Below are positions 15,817 to 24,864 of a stretch of 64,000 nt of DNA, piece after piece. How positions within the stretch are numbered: the first letter of the stretch is position 1; every line of letters starts with the position of its first letter. Both the position numbers and the translations under genes were made by a program. Below the pieces are notes generated by a model. It was not told the DNA's origin. It worked only from the letters and a program-made list of their open reading frames with translations, and did no database searches. Origin of the DNA: Paraburkholderia sp. D15. Lineage in GTDB: Bacteria > Pseudomonadota > Gammaproteobacteria > Burkholderiales > Burkholderiaceae. The DNA lies in NCBI RefSeq assembly GCF_029910215.1, contig NZ_CP110395.1, positions 1,426,001 to 1,490,000 of the forward strand, read 5' to 3'.

Positions 15817-17643
15817 TCAGAGGATCGGGGATGTGCCCGCATGCGGGAGCCCGCGAATCAGTACATGGTCCGAGCCGGCCTCCCGAATTACACACTGCAC
15901 AAAGCCGTTGGTGGACGCGTAATGGGCAAAAAACGGTTCGAGCAGGCGATTGCATGCGTACAGACTGACGGTGGCAAGCGCCGATGTTTCGATCGTCACC
16001 GTGATTTCAAGGCCGCGAACGAACGTTGGCATCGGTGGGATCGACAGCCATTGCATGGCCGATTTATGCGAGACGTCCGTGATAGCGTCGACGAGAGTGC
16101 GTGAGCCGTTGATGTCGGAAGACAGCAAACGGAGCAGTTCCTTGAACGCCCCGACACTCACCGATCGCAACATAAGCACGTGTGGCGAAAGGCCGGCAAT
16201 TAATTGCCATAGTGCGCCGTGCTCTTTTTGACTGGCATGGACGCTTGTGGGCGCACGCAATAGCGAGACCGGGCCCGGAAGATTTTCTGCCTCGTTGTAC
16301 AGATCTCCATCCGGGTGGCCCACCGGTAGGGTCTGCGGAAAATTGCCATTGGTACAGGTCAGGCGGACCAGAAGCTGGCCTGCGGCATGCGGAGCCGGCT
16401 GTCCGTCGAGATCGACAAGCATTATCCGTGTGCGGTGCCGGACTTCACGCATTTCTGCCTGGTCACATGCCAGCCAGTAAAGCGACGTGGTATTGCTTGC
16501 ATATTGGTGAACAAAACCGTGATACGGAGATAGAGTTGTTTCCCCCATGGCGTCCGGCGAAAGGTCTTTTGTCCACCGGACGGCATCGATCGAACGCACG
16601 GTGATATCCCGCATGCCCAGCATTTGCGGCGCGACCGTGTAAGTTGCTGCTTCTGACGTGAGGGTAACGGGCGTGGCATCGCGACCGAACGCATTCACGA
16701 TAGGGGTGCAGCCGAGCTGAAAGTGATCGACTGTAACGGCATCGAGCTGCGAGCGCAGGCGTGTGGCTTCGGCAACGTCGATCACCGGAAGGTGCAAGGT
16801 TATTTGCCGACACGGTCCTGCGACACGCGCCAGCATCGCCATATCCAGATCCACGAAAGCAAATTTGTCCGGGAAAGCGAAGTATTCGCGTAACAGTCGC
16901 CATGGGGCATGTGCCTGCCCGCTGTCAGGCATCAGGGCGTCCTGCTCCTCGTAGCCGGCGGCGGCGAGCGGTACCTTCGTCAAGGCTTTCCATCGATCGT
17001 TCGTGTCACTCTCGATAAAAGCCTTGGGCACGTGTAGCAGGAGCGCGTCAGTCAACGCGGCAACGAATGCCGGTGCGCCATGAAGGTGTAGACGCAGCCA
17101 GTCCGGCATGGCATCACGAAAGGCCGTCTCGTCTGTCAGTGACGCGAATGTGATCGAGAGCAGGACTGAGGTGTTCGAAGGAAGTTGTCGCGCCGGTGAT
17201 GCGGCGGACGCAGGCGTGACGCGGACCGCCTTGATCGTGATGGGCGCAAGCGTGACGTCGTACCCGGTCCGGAACCGGCAGGTGCCATTGCGATCCTCCA
17301 GTTCGGTGCCGCGCGGCACGATCAGCGGCGCAGTCAACTGGCTCGCTGTGGTACCGATATGGAACTGTGCAATCGAGCAGGATGGGACAGGACGCAGCTG
17401 TTCGGGAAAGAGCGTGTCGATCAGCGCTTCACTGAACTGCGGGTAGTCGTCATCCAGCCTGGCGCTTATCCGGGCGCCGAGCAGCGCAAAGGACTGCAGC
17501 AGCCGGCCGACATGCGGATCGGCTATCTCGCCGTCCGTTAGTCCCAGTCGCGCAGCGATTTTCGGATAACGCCCGGCGAAATCGTGCATCGAGCGGCGTA
17601 GGAGCGCCAGCTCGCGCTCGTAATGGGGCAGCAGTTCATCCAT
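15817..17643 (-). CDS. tssF: T6SS baseplate subunit TssF (orphan copy 1)
   Basis: A 608-residue protein of the TssF/VasA/ImpG family, a wedge component of the T6SS baseplate. The N-terminus is diagnostic (MDELLPHYERELALLRRSMH, FAGRYPKIAARLGL, LDDDYPQFSEALIDTLFPEQ), and length is normal for the family. It is the last gene of a leftward trio, 11 bp after a membrane-protein gene. No tssE, tssG or tssK lies beside it, which is unusual, as tssF normally sits in the structural cluster. The copy at 53404 is about 95% identical in protein. It may be an accessory baseplate subunit matched to this VgrG set; that link is an inference from position. Confidence 0.85.
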   Translation of the reverse strand: MDELLPHYERELALLRRSMHDFAGRYPKIAARLGLTDGEIADPHVGRLLQSFALLGARISARLDDDYPQFSEALIDTLFPEQLRPVPSCSIAQFHIGTTASQLTAPLIVPRGTELEDRNGTCRFRTGYDVTLAPITIKAVRVTPASAASPARQLPSNTSVLLSITFASLTDETAFRDAMPDWLRLHLHGAPAFVAALTDALLLHVPKAFIESDTNDRWKALTKVPLAAAGYEEQDALMPDSGQAHAPWRLLREYFAFPDKFAFVDLDMAMLARVAGPCRQITLHLPVIDVAEATRLRSQLDAVTVDHFQLGCTPIVNAFGRDATPVTLTSEAATYTVAPQMLGMRDITVRSIDAVRWTKDLSPDAMGETTLSPYHGFVHQYASNTTSLYWLACDQAEMREVRHRTRIMLVDLDGQPAPHAAGQLLVRLTCTNGNFPQTLPVGHPDGDLYNEAENLPGPVSLLRAPTSVHASQKEHGALWQLIAGLSPHVLMLRSVSVGAFKELLRLLSSDINGSRTLVDAITDVSHKSAMQWLSIPPMPTFVRGLEITVTIETSALATVSLYACNRLLEPFFAHYASTNGFVQCVIREAGSDHVLIRGLPHAGTSPIL

Positions 17644-17654
17644 CGGCGATCAGT

Positions 17655-18170
17655 TCAGCGCTGCCGGAACGGCGGCTCCCATTCATGGGGTAGCGAATCG
17701 GGGTCAAGCCAGCGCAATTGGCGGAACGCGCGATAGATCACGACAAGACACGGCAGTTTGACGACGGCGAAAGCAAACATCACCCAGGCGAGATCCGCAT
17801 CGACAGGTGTCGGCCCTGACTTCAGATAGAAGGCTAACGCCAGCAACGGCAGATAAAGTGCCATGGCGCCAAACGATAGCCAGCGAAAGAAGCGGACCGC
17901 CCAACGCTTGCCGCTTCCGACGCCGATGCCGACGGTAAGCATGAGAATCGCGAGAACGATCCAGGCCGGCAGGAAAATGTCGTCGTCGGTCATGCCCTTC
18001 AACGCGGCGGCGCTATCGACGAGCTCGACGAACGTCAACCCGGCCCCGAGGAAAAAGGCCCCTCCGGCGACGGCTGCCTGCTTCGGCGCGCCCGGCGGCC
18101 GATTACCCGGTCGCTCGGTCGGAATGGCCTGGCCGGTGTCTGTCGCAGCGCGTTGATCGGGGGGCGTCAT
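17655..18170 (-). CDS. Four-helix membrane protein of the tssF trio (copy 1)
   Basis: A 171-residue protein from the ATG at 18170, which overlaps the upstream stop as ATGA. The longer frame to 18317 lies inside the upstream gene and has no matching features. A Pro-rich cytoplasmic start (TPPDQRAATDTGQAIP) is followed by four hydrophobic segments (about residues 35-54, 70-90, 97-122, 130-150) and a short tail ending EWEPPFRQR. From this start it is identical in the second copy. No named family recognised. Location between the unknown 383-residue gene and tssF suggests a role in T6SS effector delivery or self-protection. Confidence 0.7.
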   Translation of the reverse strand: MTPPDQRAATDTGQAIPTERPGNRPPGAPKQAAVAGGAFFLGAGLTFVELVDSAAALKGMTDDDIFLPAWIVLAILMLTVGIGVGSGKRWAVRFFRWLSFGAMALYLPLLALAFYLKSGPTPVDADLAWVMFAFAVVKLPCLVVIYRAFRQLRWLDPDSLPHEWEPPFRQR

Positions 18171-19318
18171 TGAACGTACTCCGGATGGTGGCTGACGCCA
18201 ACCTGAAATTGCAGAACGGGCGCGGGCTGGCCGGTCCGGTCCGCGTTGTTCAGACGTTGCGGCATGAGCAGATGGGCTGGGTGATCGGAATCGCGCCGTG
18301 AAGGCTCGGTTATCCACTCGAGACTGTGCGTGAGCATATCGGGCGGATCGACGCCGTACACGCCGGTACCATAGATCGTGGCCATGTAAGCGGGTGCTTC
18401 GATGGTTCGTAGCAGTATCAGCTCGTGACGGGCGGCGAGGAGCTTTTGCTGCGCTGTGCGTACGCTGTTGGCGAGGCTGCTGGCTTGTTGCCGCATCTGG
18501 TTGGCCTGCTGGCGCATCTTCAACTGATCGGGATTGTCGAGGTTTGCGTGAGTGAAGCGATCGATGGCCTGGCGTTGATCTGCCAGCCGCCGGCCTGCCT
18601 GGGTGACTTCTTCGGCTGCTTCACCGACTTCGCGGGCAGCTTTGGGCATTGACGCGAGCGTGCGCGCGCCACTAACCGCGAGATCCGGTAAGACCAGAAT
18701 CGGGCCGACCGTCTCTACCATCTTGTAGTGCCAGGAGTTTTCGAGCTGCTTTTTTCGTACCTCGTCACCCCGTAGTTCGTAGGTGAGCATCCTGCTGTCT
18801 TCTGCCAGCAGCAGGAGCGCTGCCGCCCCGGCGACCACGCCGAGAACCGGCGCAAGCGCGACACCGGTCGCAAACAGGGCGCCTAACGAGACGACACCTG
18901 CAAGGACACCGAACGTGTCGCCTGCGACCGCTGCGGCATCGAAACCAGTCTTGTGGTTTTCGATGAAGGTGCGTGCTTTCGCCAGGCCCTGTCCGAAGCC
19001 CGAGGGGCCATTTGTACTGCCGCTCGCTGCCGATGTAAGCCGTTTCGTCCACGCCTGTGACAACTGATGGATGGTTTGCGGATCGGCGCTGCTGAGCGGA
19101 TCGGGGACACCGAGGGGAAGACGCGACGACGTGACGACGAGGGTCACCGCATCGCCGTCACGATCCGGGACGGAAGGTCTCAACCGGACGGCACACAGGC
19201 CATCAAAGAAAATCACACCGGCTTTGGCGCCAAGCACGCGGTCAGCAAATTTCGACAAATGAAATTCGGCGTCAGGTCGATGACAATATGGTTCCCACAA
19301 TGCGACTGACTTCGGCAT
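18167..19318 (-). CDS. T6SS-island protein with hydrophobic hairpin and coiled coil (copy 1)
   Basis: A 383-residue protein of unknown family. Residues about 132-180 form a hydrophobic hairpin (VLAGVVSLGALFATGVALAP, VVAGAAALLLLAED), and about 225-300 are a Gln/Ala/Arg-rich coiled coil (LADQRQAIDRF, MRQQANQMRQQASSLA). There is no signal peptide. It is the first gene of the leftward trio, divergent from vgrG. The domain plan (soluble head, membrane hairpin, coiled coil) is reminiscent of membrane-active T6SS cargo or accessory proteins, but no toxin motif is visible. The two copies differ at only about four residues, the most conserved large protein of the block. Confidence 0.65.
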   Translation of the reverse strand: MPKSVALWEPYCHRPDAEFHLSKFADRVLGAKAGVIFFDGLCAVRLRPSVPDRDGDAVTLVVTSSRLPLGVPDPLSSADPQTIHQLSQAWTKRLTSAASGSTNGPSGFGQGLAKARTFIENHKTGFDAAAVAGDTFGVLAGVVSLGALFATGVALAPVLGVVAGAAALLLLAEDSRMLTYELRGDEVRKKQLENSWHYKMVETVGPILVLPDLAVSGARTLASMPKAAREVGEAAEEVTQAGRRLADQRQAIDRFTHANLDNPDQLKMRQQANQMRQQASSLANSVRTAQQKLLAARHELILLRTIEAPAYMATIYGTGVYGVDPPDMLTHSLEWITEPSRRDSDHPAHLLMPQRLNNADRTGQPAPVLQFQVGVSHHPEYVQ

Positions 19319-19663
19319 GGCGTCGAATTAATAATGCTGAATAGATGGCTTTGAAAATAACTGCGTTTGGCGAGCCGGTCCGTTAGCCGCGGACGTCAAT
19401 ATAATCCGGAGTCGCCGGGGAGGCTAGCTGTTAGCCTAACTCGGGCGTTAAATTTCGATGACACCGGGCGGTCAGGGTAAAAATGCCGAATATTTCTGAA
19501 AGCCGGAAATTATTTCGATGTCTGTTTCGGTAGCATGTGAAGATGCATTTTGAATGGGAGATGTCAAATATTTTATCCTGATACCCCGCGCGCGCGATTC
19601 GTGGATTATCATTTCGCCGCTTGAATGCCATTAACAAGGACGAAGGCATTCTGAGGGGGCCAT
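19319..19663. other. Divergent promoter region upstream of vgrG (copy 1)
   Basis: No gene. A perfect TATAAT lies at 19400-19405 and is conserved in copy 2, but no good -35 is at the right distance on the plus strand. The part from about 19410 to 19600 is noticeably less conserved between copies than the flanking genes. Confidence 0.5.
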
Positions 19664-21796
19664 GTGCAGCTGTCAGATATCGCGGGTTTCATGAATCTGC
19701 AAAACAGTCGTTTGCTGACTGTCAAAACACCGCTCTCGGGGACGTCGGAACTTGTTCTCGGGGACTTCCAGTGCAGCGAAGGGCTGTCGACGCTGTTCGA
19801 CATACAGCTTGGGCTGGCGTCGCGCAATGCCAACATCGAGCTGAAGCAGATGATCGGCCAACCCGTGACGGTGTCGCTGCAATTGACGAACGCGTTGAGC
19901 AGCAGTGAGGCCCGGTATTTTCACGGCTACGTGACGCATTTTGCGCATGTCGGTACTGACGGCGGACTCGCGAGCTATACCGCATCGGTGCGCCCGTGGC
20001 TCTGGATGCTATCGCGACGCGTCGATTCGCGCATCTATCAGGATCAGAATGTCCAGGACATTCTCGGCAAGGTTTTTTCCCAGTACGCGAAGCTCGCGTC
20101 GTACGAGTTCCGGGTCCCTCGCGCGATCAAGCCTTATAGCTATTGCACGCAGTACCGCGAAACAGATCTCAACTTTGTCCTGCGCCTGATGGACCAGGAA
20201 GGGCTGTACTTCTATTTCGAGCATACAAAGGATGGCCATAAGCTGATCGTGACGGATACGTCTACCAATGCGAAGCCGATCGACGGGCAGGTCGCACTGC
20301 GCTATGCGGCCGGCGAGACGTTTGAAGATGAAGCGGTAATCACACAGTGGGTCTCACAACGCCAGCTTTCCTCGGATACCGTTAGCGTCAAGACATTCGA
20401 CTACAAGGTGCCGAATGCGCGGCGCTACGTCTCGGGTGATACGCCGATCGAACAGGGCGACGTCGACCATTACGAGGTGTATGACTACCTGGGATTGCAC
20501 GGCTTCGATTCGACGGATCGCGGTGAGGAACTCGCGCGCTTTCGCCTGGAAGCGCTGGCGGCTAGCGGCAAAGCGTTCTCGGGTTCGACCAATAGCCGCA
20601 CGATGGCCCCGAACCGGTATTTCGAGCTAACCGATCACTACGACCCGGGCAGTGGCAGCAAGGAAGACCAGCAGTTCCTGATCACGGCCGTCCGGCATCA
20701 TGGGGTGAACAACTACCAGTCGAACGAAGGTTCCGCGTCTTACTCGGCAAGCTTCCAGTGCATCCGCAAGAAGATACCCTACCGGATGACGTCGTCGATT
20801 CCCCGTCCTGTCATTGCGGGACCGCAGACAGCCATCGTGGTAGGCCCCAAAGGCGAAGAGATCTTCACCGACAGCCTCGGGCGGGTGAAAGTGCAGTTCC
20901 ATTGGGATCGGTTGGGCCAGAAGAACGCGAGCAGTTCGTGCTGGGTGCGCGTAGGGCAACCGTGGGCGGGTGGTGGTTTCGGCGCAGTTCAGATTCCCCG
21001 CATCGGTGACGAGGTGGTGGTTTCATTCCTCGACGGCAACCCTGATCGTCCCCTCATCACATCAAGGGTTTACAACGCGCAGAACATGCCTCCGTGGACA
21101 CTGCCGGCCAACGCGACGCAGAGCGGCTTTCTGACGCGTTCTAGCAAAGGGGCGACGGCCGCGAACGCGAATGCGATCCGCTTCGAGGACAAGCTTGGGC
21201 AGGAAGAGGTCTGGATTCATGCGGAGAAGGATCAGCGCATCGAGGTTGAAAACGACGAGTCCCATACGGTTGGGCGTGATCGGAGCAAAACGATCGATCG
21301 GGATGAAACCACCCAGGTCTTACGGAACCGTACTGAAACGGTGGACGGTAACGAAACCATTACCGTGCACCAGAATCGTACCGAGCGAGTCGATCTGAAC
21401 GAGACCATTTCAATTGGCGAGAACCGGACCGAAACGGTCGGTGCCAATGAAACCGTGACGATCGGCGGCGCGAAGGCCGAGACCGTGGCGTTGGCCAAGG
21501 CGGAAACCATCGGACTCGCCAAGGCCCTGACCATCGGCGCGGCTTACCAGGTGACTGTGGCCGGCGGCATGAATACGAGTGTCGGTCTCGCTCAAGGAGA
21601 AGAAGTCGGGCTCAGCAAGCAGACTATGGTCGGCAAGACGTATGTCATCGAGGCCGGCGACCGCTTCGAGGTTCGGGTGGGTAAATCGGTGCTCGTCATG
21701 ACCTCGGATGGAACAGTCACGATCAACGGCAGTACCTTCGATTTTTCCGCGAGCGGGCCCGTGCAGATCAGCGGTAAGGACGTCGACATCAACTGA
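19664..21796 (+). CDS. vgrG: T6SS spike protein VgrG (copy 1)
   Basis: A 710-residue VgrG of normal length, without a C-terminal effector extension. The gp27/gp5-like core is clear: SRLLTVKTPL start, FRLEALAASG, RPVIAGPQTAIVVGPKGEEI, LGRVKVQFHWDRLGQKN, WVRVGQPWAGGGFGA and IPRIGDEVVVSFLDGNPDRP. The last third is the beta-helical needle made of short repeats (NRTETVDGNETITVHQ and similar) ending VQISGKDVDIN. The start here is GTG, after GAGGGGG; copy 2 has ATG at the same place. About 17 residues differ between the two VgrGs. It should trimerise and carry the DUF4150 protein and toxin encoded downstream. Confidence 0.93.
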   Translation: MQLSDIAGFMNLQNSRLLTVKTPLSGTSELVLGDFQCSEGLSTLFDIQLGLASRNANIELKQMIGQPVTVSLQLTNALSSSEARYFHGYVTHFAHVGTDGGLASYTASVRPWLWMLSRRVDSRIYQDQNVQDILGKVFSQYAKLASYEFRVPRAIKPYSYCTQYRETDLNFVLRLMDQEGLYFYFEHTKDGHKLIVTDTSTNAKPIDGQVALRYAAGETFEDEAVITQWVSQRQLSSDTVSVKTFDYKVPNARRYVSGDTPIEQGDVDHYEVYDYLGLHGFDSTDRGEELARFRLEALAASGKAFSGSTNSRTMAPNRYFELTDHYDPGSGSKEDQQFLITAVRHHGVNNYQSNEGSASYSASFQCIRKKIPYRMTSSIPRPVIAGPQTAIVVGPKGEEIFTDSLGRVKVQFHWDRLGQKNASSSCWVRVGQPWAGGGFGAVQIPRIGDEVVVSFLDGNPDRPLITSRVYNAQNMPPWTLPANATQSGFLTRSSKGATAANANAIRFEDKLGQEEVWIHAEKDQRIEVENDESHTVGRDRSKTIDRDETTQVLRNRTETVDGNETITVHQNRTERVDLNETISIGENRTETVGANETVTIGGAKAETVALAKAETIGLAKALTIGAAYQVTVAGGMNTSVGLAQGEEVGLSKQTMVGKTYVIEAGDRFEVRVGKSVLVMTSDGTVTINGSTFDFSASGPVQISGKDVDIN

Positions 21797-21808
21797 CCGA
21801 CCCATCGC

Positions 21809-23185
21809 ATGGAATTCCGTAATCTCACACCCTTTGATGCGCTGTGCTTCAGTGCGCTGGATGTCGACGACCGCGAACATCGCGTCATCGCGATGAAGGT
21901 GGGTTACAGACTGGCTGCGCGGGACGGTGCTGGTTTCGTGGCCGAAGCGCTCGACGAAGAACCCGTTCCCCTCTGCATGGCGGACGAATACGAAGGCGAA
22001 GTGGGCGAATCCTGTGTGCGTGAGGAGAGCGACCTCGCTCCGTACAAGCCACGCTGCGATGTCGTGCTGCGCGGCGCGGCTTATGCACCTGGCGGACATC
22101 CCGTGCCACGCTGGGATGTCCGGATACGCGTGAGCGAACCGTTGCCCGAGCCCGCAACATCCGTCGATGTTCCCCACCCGTTGTCGCCAGGCATGGCTTT
22201 GAATGCGCGGCAACGCGATGAGCTTGAACGTGCACGAATCGACGAACAGCGTCGACGTGACGAAGCGCCGCGGTTTCGCGCTTTGCTGGACAAGACGCTA
22301 CGCGTGACCGGACCGCGCCGCTTTCAGCGCGACGCGTTCACCCTGTGGCGTGGATGGCGATTGATGGAGCCGGAAGCCACGTCGAGTGTATCCATGACGT
22401 GGGAGCATGCCTTTGGTGGGCGCAGCGTCGTTCGTAACCTCGAGCATTCGCGAGATCCGAAGTTGCCGGAGTTCCTGCTCAACGAAGTGTGTTTCAGTAA
22501 TCCGCTGGGCTGTGGCTGGCTCGACCACCGGTATTTTCAAACAGCCGGAAAGAACGGGCAGGCCTTGCCACGCGCGATACCGGCGCCGCGGATTGAAGCG
22601 ATCAACGCACCAACGCGGCATTTGCTGTTTTGCAAACACCCCGAAGGCGATTCGACCGCGGCGCAAATGGCCGAAATCGCCCGGACCTACGGTGCAATAC
22701 CGGCGGGATTCGGAGCCGTGGGGCGCGCCTGGGCGCCCCGCCTCGCCCTCGCGGGAACCTACGACGACGCGTGGCTGAAGCATCGGTGGCCTTATCTCCC
22801 GAAAGATTTCGACTTCGGCTACTGGAATTGTGCTCCGGCGGATCAGCAGATTCCGTATCCGTCACCGAACGCTCGCATCGAATTGTGGAATCTCACCTCC
22901 CCCGATCTCACGCCGGATGGTCGTCTTTCGGTGGCGTTGCCTGGCCACCGGCCGTTCGTCTTACTGCGCTTCAAGAATGGCTACATGCTGCCGTTCCGGA
23001 TGCTGCTCGATACGTTGATCGTCGATACCACGCAAATGATGCTGGTCTGTACCTACCGGATTCGCGTCCCCGCCGATGCGCCGGTGCGCGTCGCCGAGTT
23101 GCGCTATGAGACCGACCCGGCGGCGCCGCTCGTCGCCGCGCCAGCGCCGGCGAATGCGAACCTGACCCAGCAGGAGACCGTCTAG
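21809..23185 (+). CDS. DUF2169 T6SS effector adaptor (copy 1)
   Basis: A 458-residue DUF2169 protein. Members act as adaptors that load PAAR-like effectors onto VgrG. Typical sequence: MEFRNLTPFDALCFSALDVD, DLAPYKPRCDVVLRGAAYAP, TWEHAFGGRSVVRN and GFGAVGRAWAPRLALAGTYD. It starts 12 bp after vgrG and ends 2 bp before the DUF4150 gene, so co-translation is likely. The 5' two-thirds differ clearly from copy 2, while a 316-bp stretch (about 22581-22896) is identical, evidence of recombination between copies. Confidence 0.9.
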   Translation: MEFRNLTPFDALCFSALDVDDREHRVIAMKVGYRLAARDGAGFVAEALDEEPVPLCMADEYEGEVGESCVREESDLAPYKPRCDVVLRGAAYAPGGHPVPRWDVRIRVSEPLPEPATSVDVPHPLSPGMALNARQRDELERARIDEQRRRDEAPRFRALLDKTLRVTGPRRFQRDAFTLWRGWRLMEPEATSSVSMTWEHAFGGRSVVRNLEHSRDPKLPEFLLNEVCFSNPLGCGWLDHRYFQTAGKNGQALPRAIPAPRIEAINAPTRHLLFCKHPEGDSTAAQMAEIARTYGAIPAGFGAVGRAWAPRLALAGTYDDAWLKHRWPYLPKDFDFGYWNCAPADQQIPYPSPNARIELWNLTSPDLTPDGRLSVALPGHRPFVLLRFKNGYMLPFRMLLDTLIVDTTQMMLVCTYRIRVPADAPVRVAELRYETDPAAPLVAAPAPANANLTQQETV

Positions 23186-23187
23186 TT

Positions 23188-23544
23188 ATGGCCGAAAACT
23201 ATGTGGCCCGCCAGGAGAGCGGATGGCGTGTCGTCAGCATTGTTCCTGATGTCTGCAAGACCCCGATGGGCGGCGCTACACCACCTGTGCCGTATCCCGT
23301 CGTCGCGGAGCTCGGCGATGCGGTCCAGGTCGCGAAAAGCGTGCGCGCCAATGGATACCCAGTGGTGGTGTTCGATATGAGCAAGGTGCCGAGCACCAAG
23401 GGCGACGAAGCCGGCAAGGCAATGGGCGTGAAGAGCAACACGGACGCGGGCAACTGCTATCCGAAAACGCACAGCTCGACGGTACGTGCCGAGGGAAAAC
23501 TCGTGATTCGTCACGACGACCTGTTCTGGATGAATGGGCCATAA
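23188..23544 (+). CDS. DUF4150 PAAR-like tip protein (copy 1)
   Basis: A 118-residue DUF4150/Tox-PAAR-like protein that should cap the VgrG spike. It has the family's CKTPMGGATPPVPYPVVAEL core, the central GNCYPKTHSSTV loop and the terminal HDDLFWMNGP. It is encoded as a separate gene, with the toxin starting 6 bp downstream, so tip and toxin are separate chains here. One residue differs from copy 2. Confidence 0.9.
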   Translation: MAENYVARQESGWRVVSIVPDVCKTPMGGATPPVPYPVVAELGDAVQVAKSVRANGYPVVVFDMSKVPSTKGDEAGKAMGVKSNTDAGNCYPKTHSSTVRAEGKLVIRHDDLFWMNGP

Positions 23545-23550
23545 GAAGAA

Positions 23551-24741
23551 ATGCCAGACACGATACCGACACTCAATATCACGATCAGCAAGGGGTTCCG
23601 GAAGTTGCCGAATGGCAACACGCTGGGCTTCTGGCCGGAACCGGACGGCGTGGTTATGCAGGAGTGGCAGGGGCAGGATGGGAAGGGAGACCTGCTGAGT
23701 CAGGAAACCTACGATTACGGTAAGTACGCGCAATACCGGGCGCAGCATCCCGATCTGAAGTTGCCTGACCTGTCTGCGCCGAAGACTGGCAACACCGTCG
23801 GCAAGGTGGTGGGCGAGACGTCGGTGACGTTGCCGACCATTACGGTGACCGCTAACCCGCCGCCCAAACCCGAGACGGCTACCGAAGTTGGGTTTTGGGG
23901 GGCTGTGGGTGGATGGGTGCACGGCGGGCTTGATGCGGCCGGATTGATTCCCGGGCTGGGTGCGGTTCCTGATCTGCTCAACGCGGGTATCTATGCTGCT
24001 GAAGGCGATTTCGTCAATGCGGGGATCTCCGCCGTGGCCGCTATTCCGGTTGTAGGCGATGCGGCGTTGGCTGGAAAATATGCGGTGAAGGGCGCGGAGC
24101 TAGCCGTCAAGGAAAGCGAGAAGCTTGCTGCCAAGGAAACAGAGAAGCTGGCGGCACAAGCCGCAAAAGAAGCTGAAGAAAAAGCAGCGAAGGAAGCCGA
24201 GGAGAAAGCGGCGGAGCAGGCGGAAAAGAAGGCAGGAAAGGACGCAGAAAAGGAAGCGGGCGAGGAGAAGACCGGTGACGGAAAGAAGGTCAAGCAAAAG
24301 AAGAAGATGAAGTGCGGCGAGTACGGTCGCTACGGTAAGCTCAAGCAGAAGACAGGCGACAACAAATTCGACCGCGATCACATTCCGTCGAAGGCAGCGC
24401 TAAAAGAACGCGCGAAGAGTCTGCTACCGCCGGGTAAAGAGCTATCGCCGAAGCAGGCCAAGGCCATCGACGACTGGGGCGAGGCGATTGCCATCCCTCG
24501 TCAGGCGCACATCGATGTCAGTCCGACCTACGGTCAGACGCTGAAAGAAGCGGCTGGCGATGCAAAGGATCTGGCCGGCTCCGCGAGGCGAGATGTAGAA
24601 GCCATGTTGGGCCAGATTGACGAGTACGATGCAGATGGAGGGTGTAGGAAGAAATATCAGAAAGCGGCCGCCAAAATTATGCGAATGGATAACGCCGCCT
24701 TCGACAAAGCGCTCAAGGAAATCGTCAAGCGGGTGAAGTAA
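23551..24741 (+). CDS. T6SS toxin 1 with HNH-like C-terminal nuclease domain
   Basis: A 396-residue polymorphic toxin. Residues 1-110 are a delivery domain shared with the second copy. Residues 113-180 are a Gly/Ala-rich pretoxin stretch (GLIPGLGAVPDLLNAGIYAA, IPVVGDAALAG), and 185-252 a charged Glu/Lys/Ala coiled coil. The C-terminal ~140 residues carry FDRDHIPS (273-280; D276, H277) and IAIPRQAHIDVSPTYG (313-328; H320). This pairing is typical of HNH/endonuclease VII-type toxin domains, so DNA cleavage in the target cell is the likely activity. The N-terminal part is nearly identical to toxin 2 and the C-terminus unrelated, a tip swap. Cognate immunity is expected just downstream. Confidence 0.8.
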   Translation: MPDTIPTLNITISKGFRKLPNGNTLGFWPEPDGVVMQEWQGQDGKGDLLSQETYDYGKYAQYRAQHPDLKLPDLSAPKTGNTVGKVVGETSVTLPTITVTANPPPKPETATEVGFWGAVGGWVHGGLDAAGLIPGLGAVPDLLNAGIYAAEGDFVNAGISAVAAIPVVGDAALAGKYAVKGAELAVKESEKLAAKETEKLAAQAAKEAEEKAAKEAEEKAAEQAEKKAGKDAEKEAGEEKTGDGKKVKQKKKMKCGEYGRYGKLKQKTGDNKFDRDHIPSKAALKERAKSLLPPGKELSPKQAKAIDDWGEAIAIPRQAHIDVSPTYGQTLKEAAGDAKDLAGSARRDVEAMLGQIDEYDADGGCRKKYQKAAAKIMRMDNAAFDKALKEIVKRVK

Positions 24742-24864
24742 GCTGTTCGCGTTGCGCGAGCGCCTGATCGATGGCAAATTTGACGCCGGGAATGTGTGGC
24801 ACTGCAGTGCCAACTTTCGGTTGCTAAAAACGCACCGCATGCTCACCTGCAAGTAGGAGTAGAT

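Larger units (their letters stand above)
14881..24020 (+). repeat. Long direct repeat, copy 1 (T6SS effector island)
   Basis: Matches about 52551-61604 in the same orientation. The offset is about 37.67 kb in the zinc-ribbon part and 37.584-37.587 kb from tssF to the toxin gene. Identity varies along the block: ~12% differences over 22321-22560, but none over about 22581-22896. The segment 15472-15816 is not conserved. Similarity drops inside the toxin gene near 24020. Confidence 0.85.

Noticed and set aside
19400..19405. TATAAT box upstream of vgrG, conserved in both copies
   Set aside because: No acceptable -35 element at 16-18 bp on the plus strand, so not called as a promoter.
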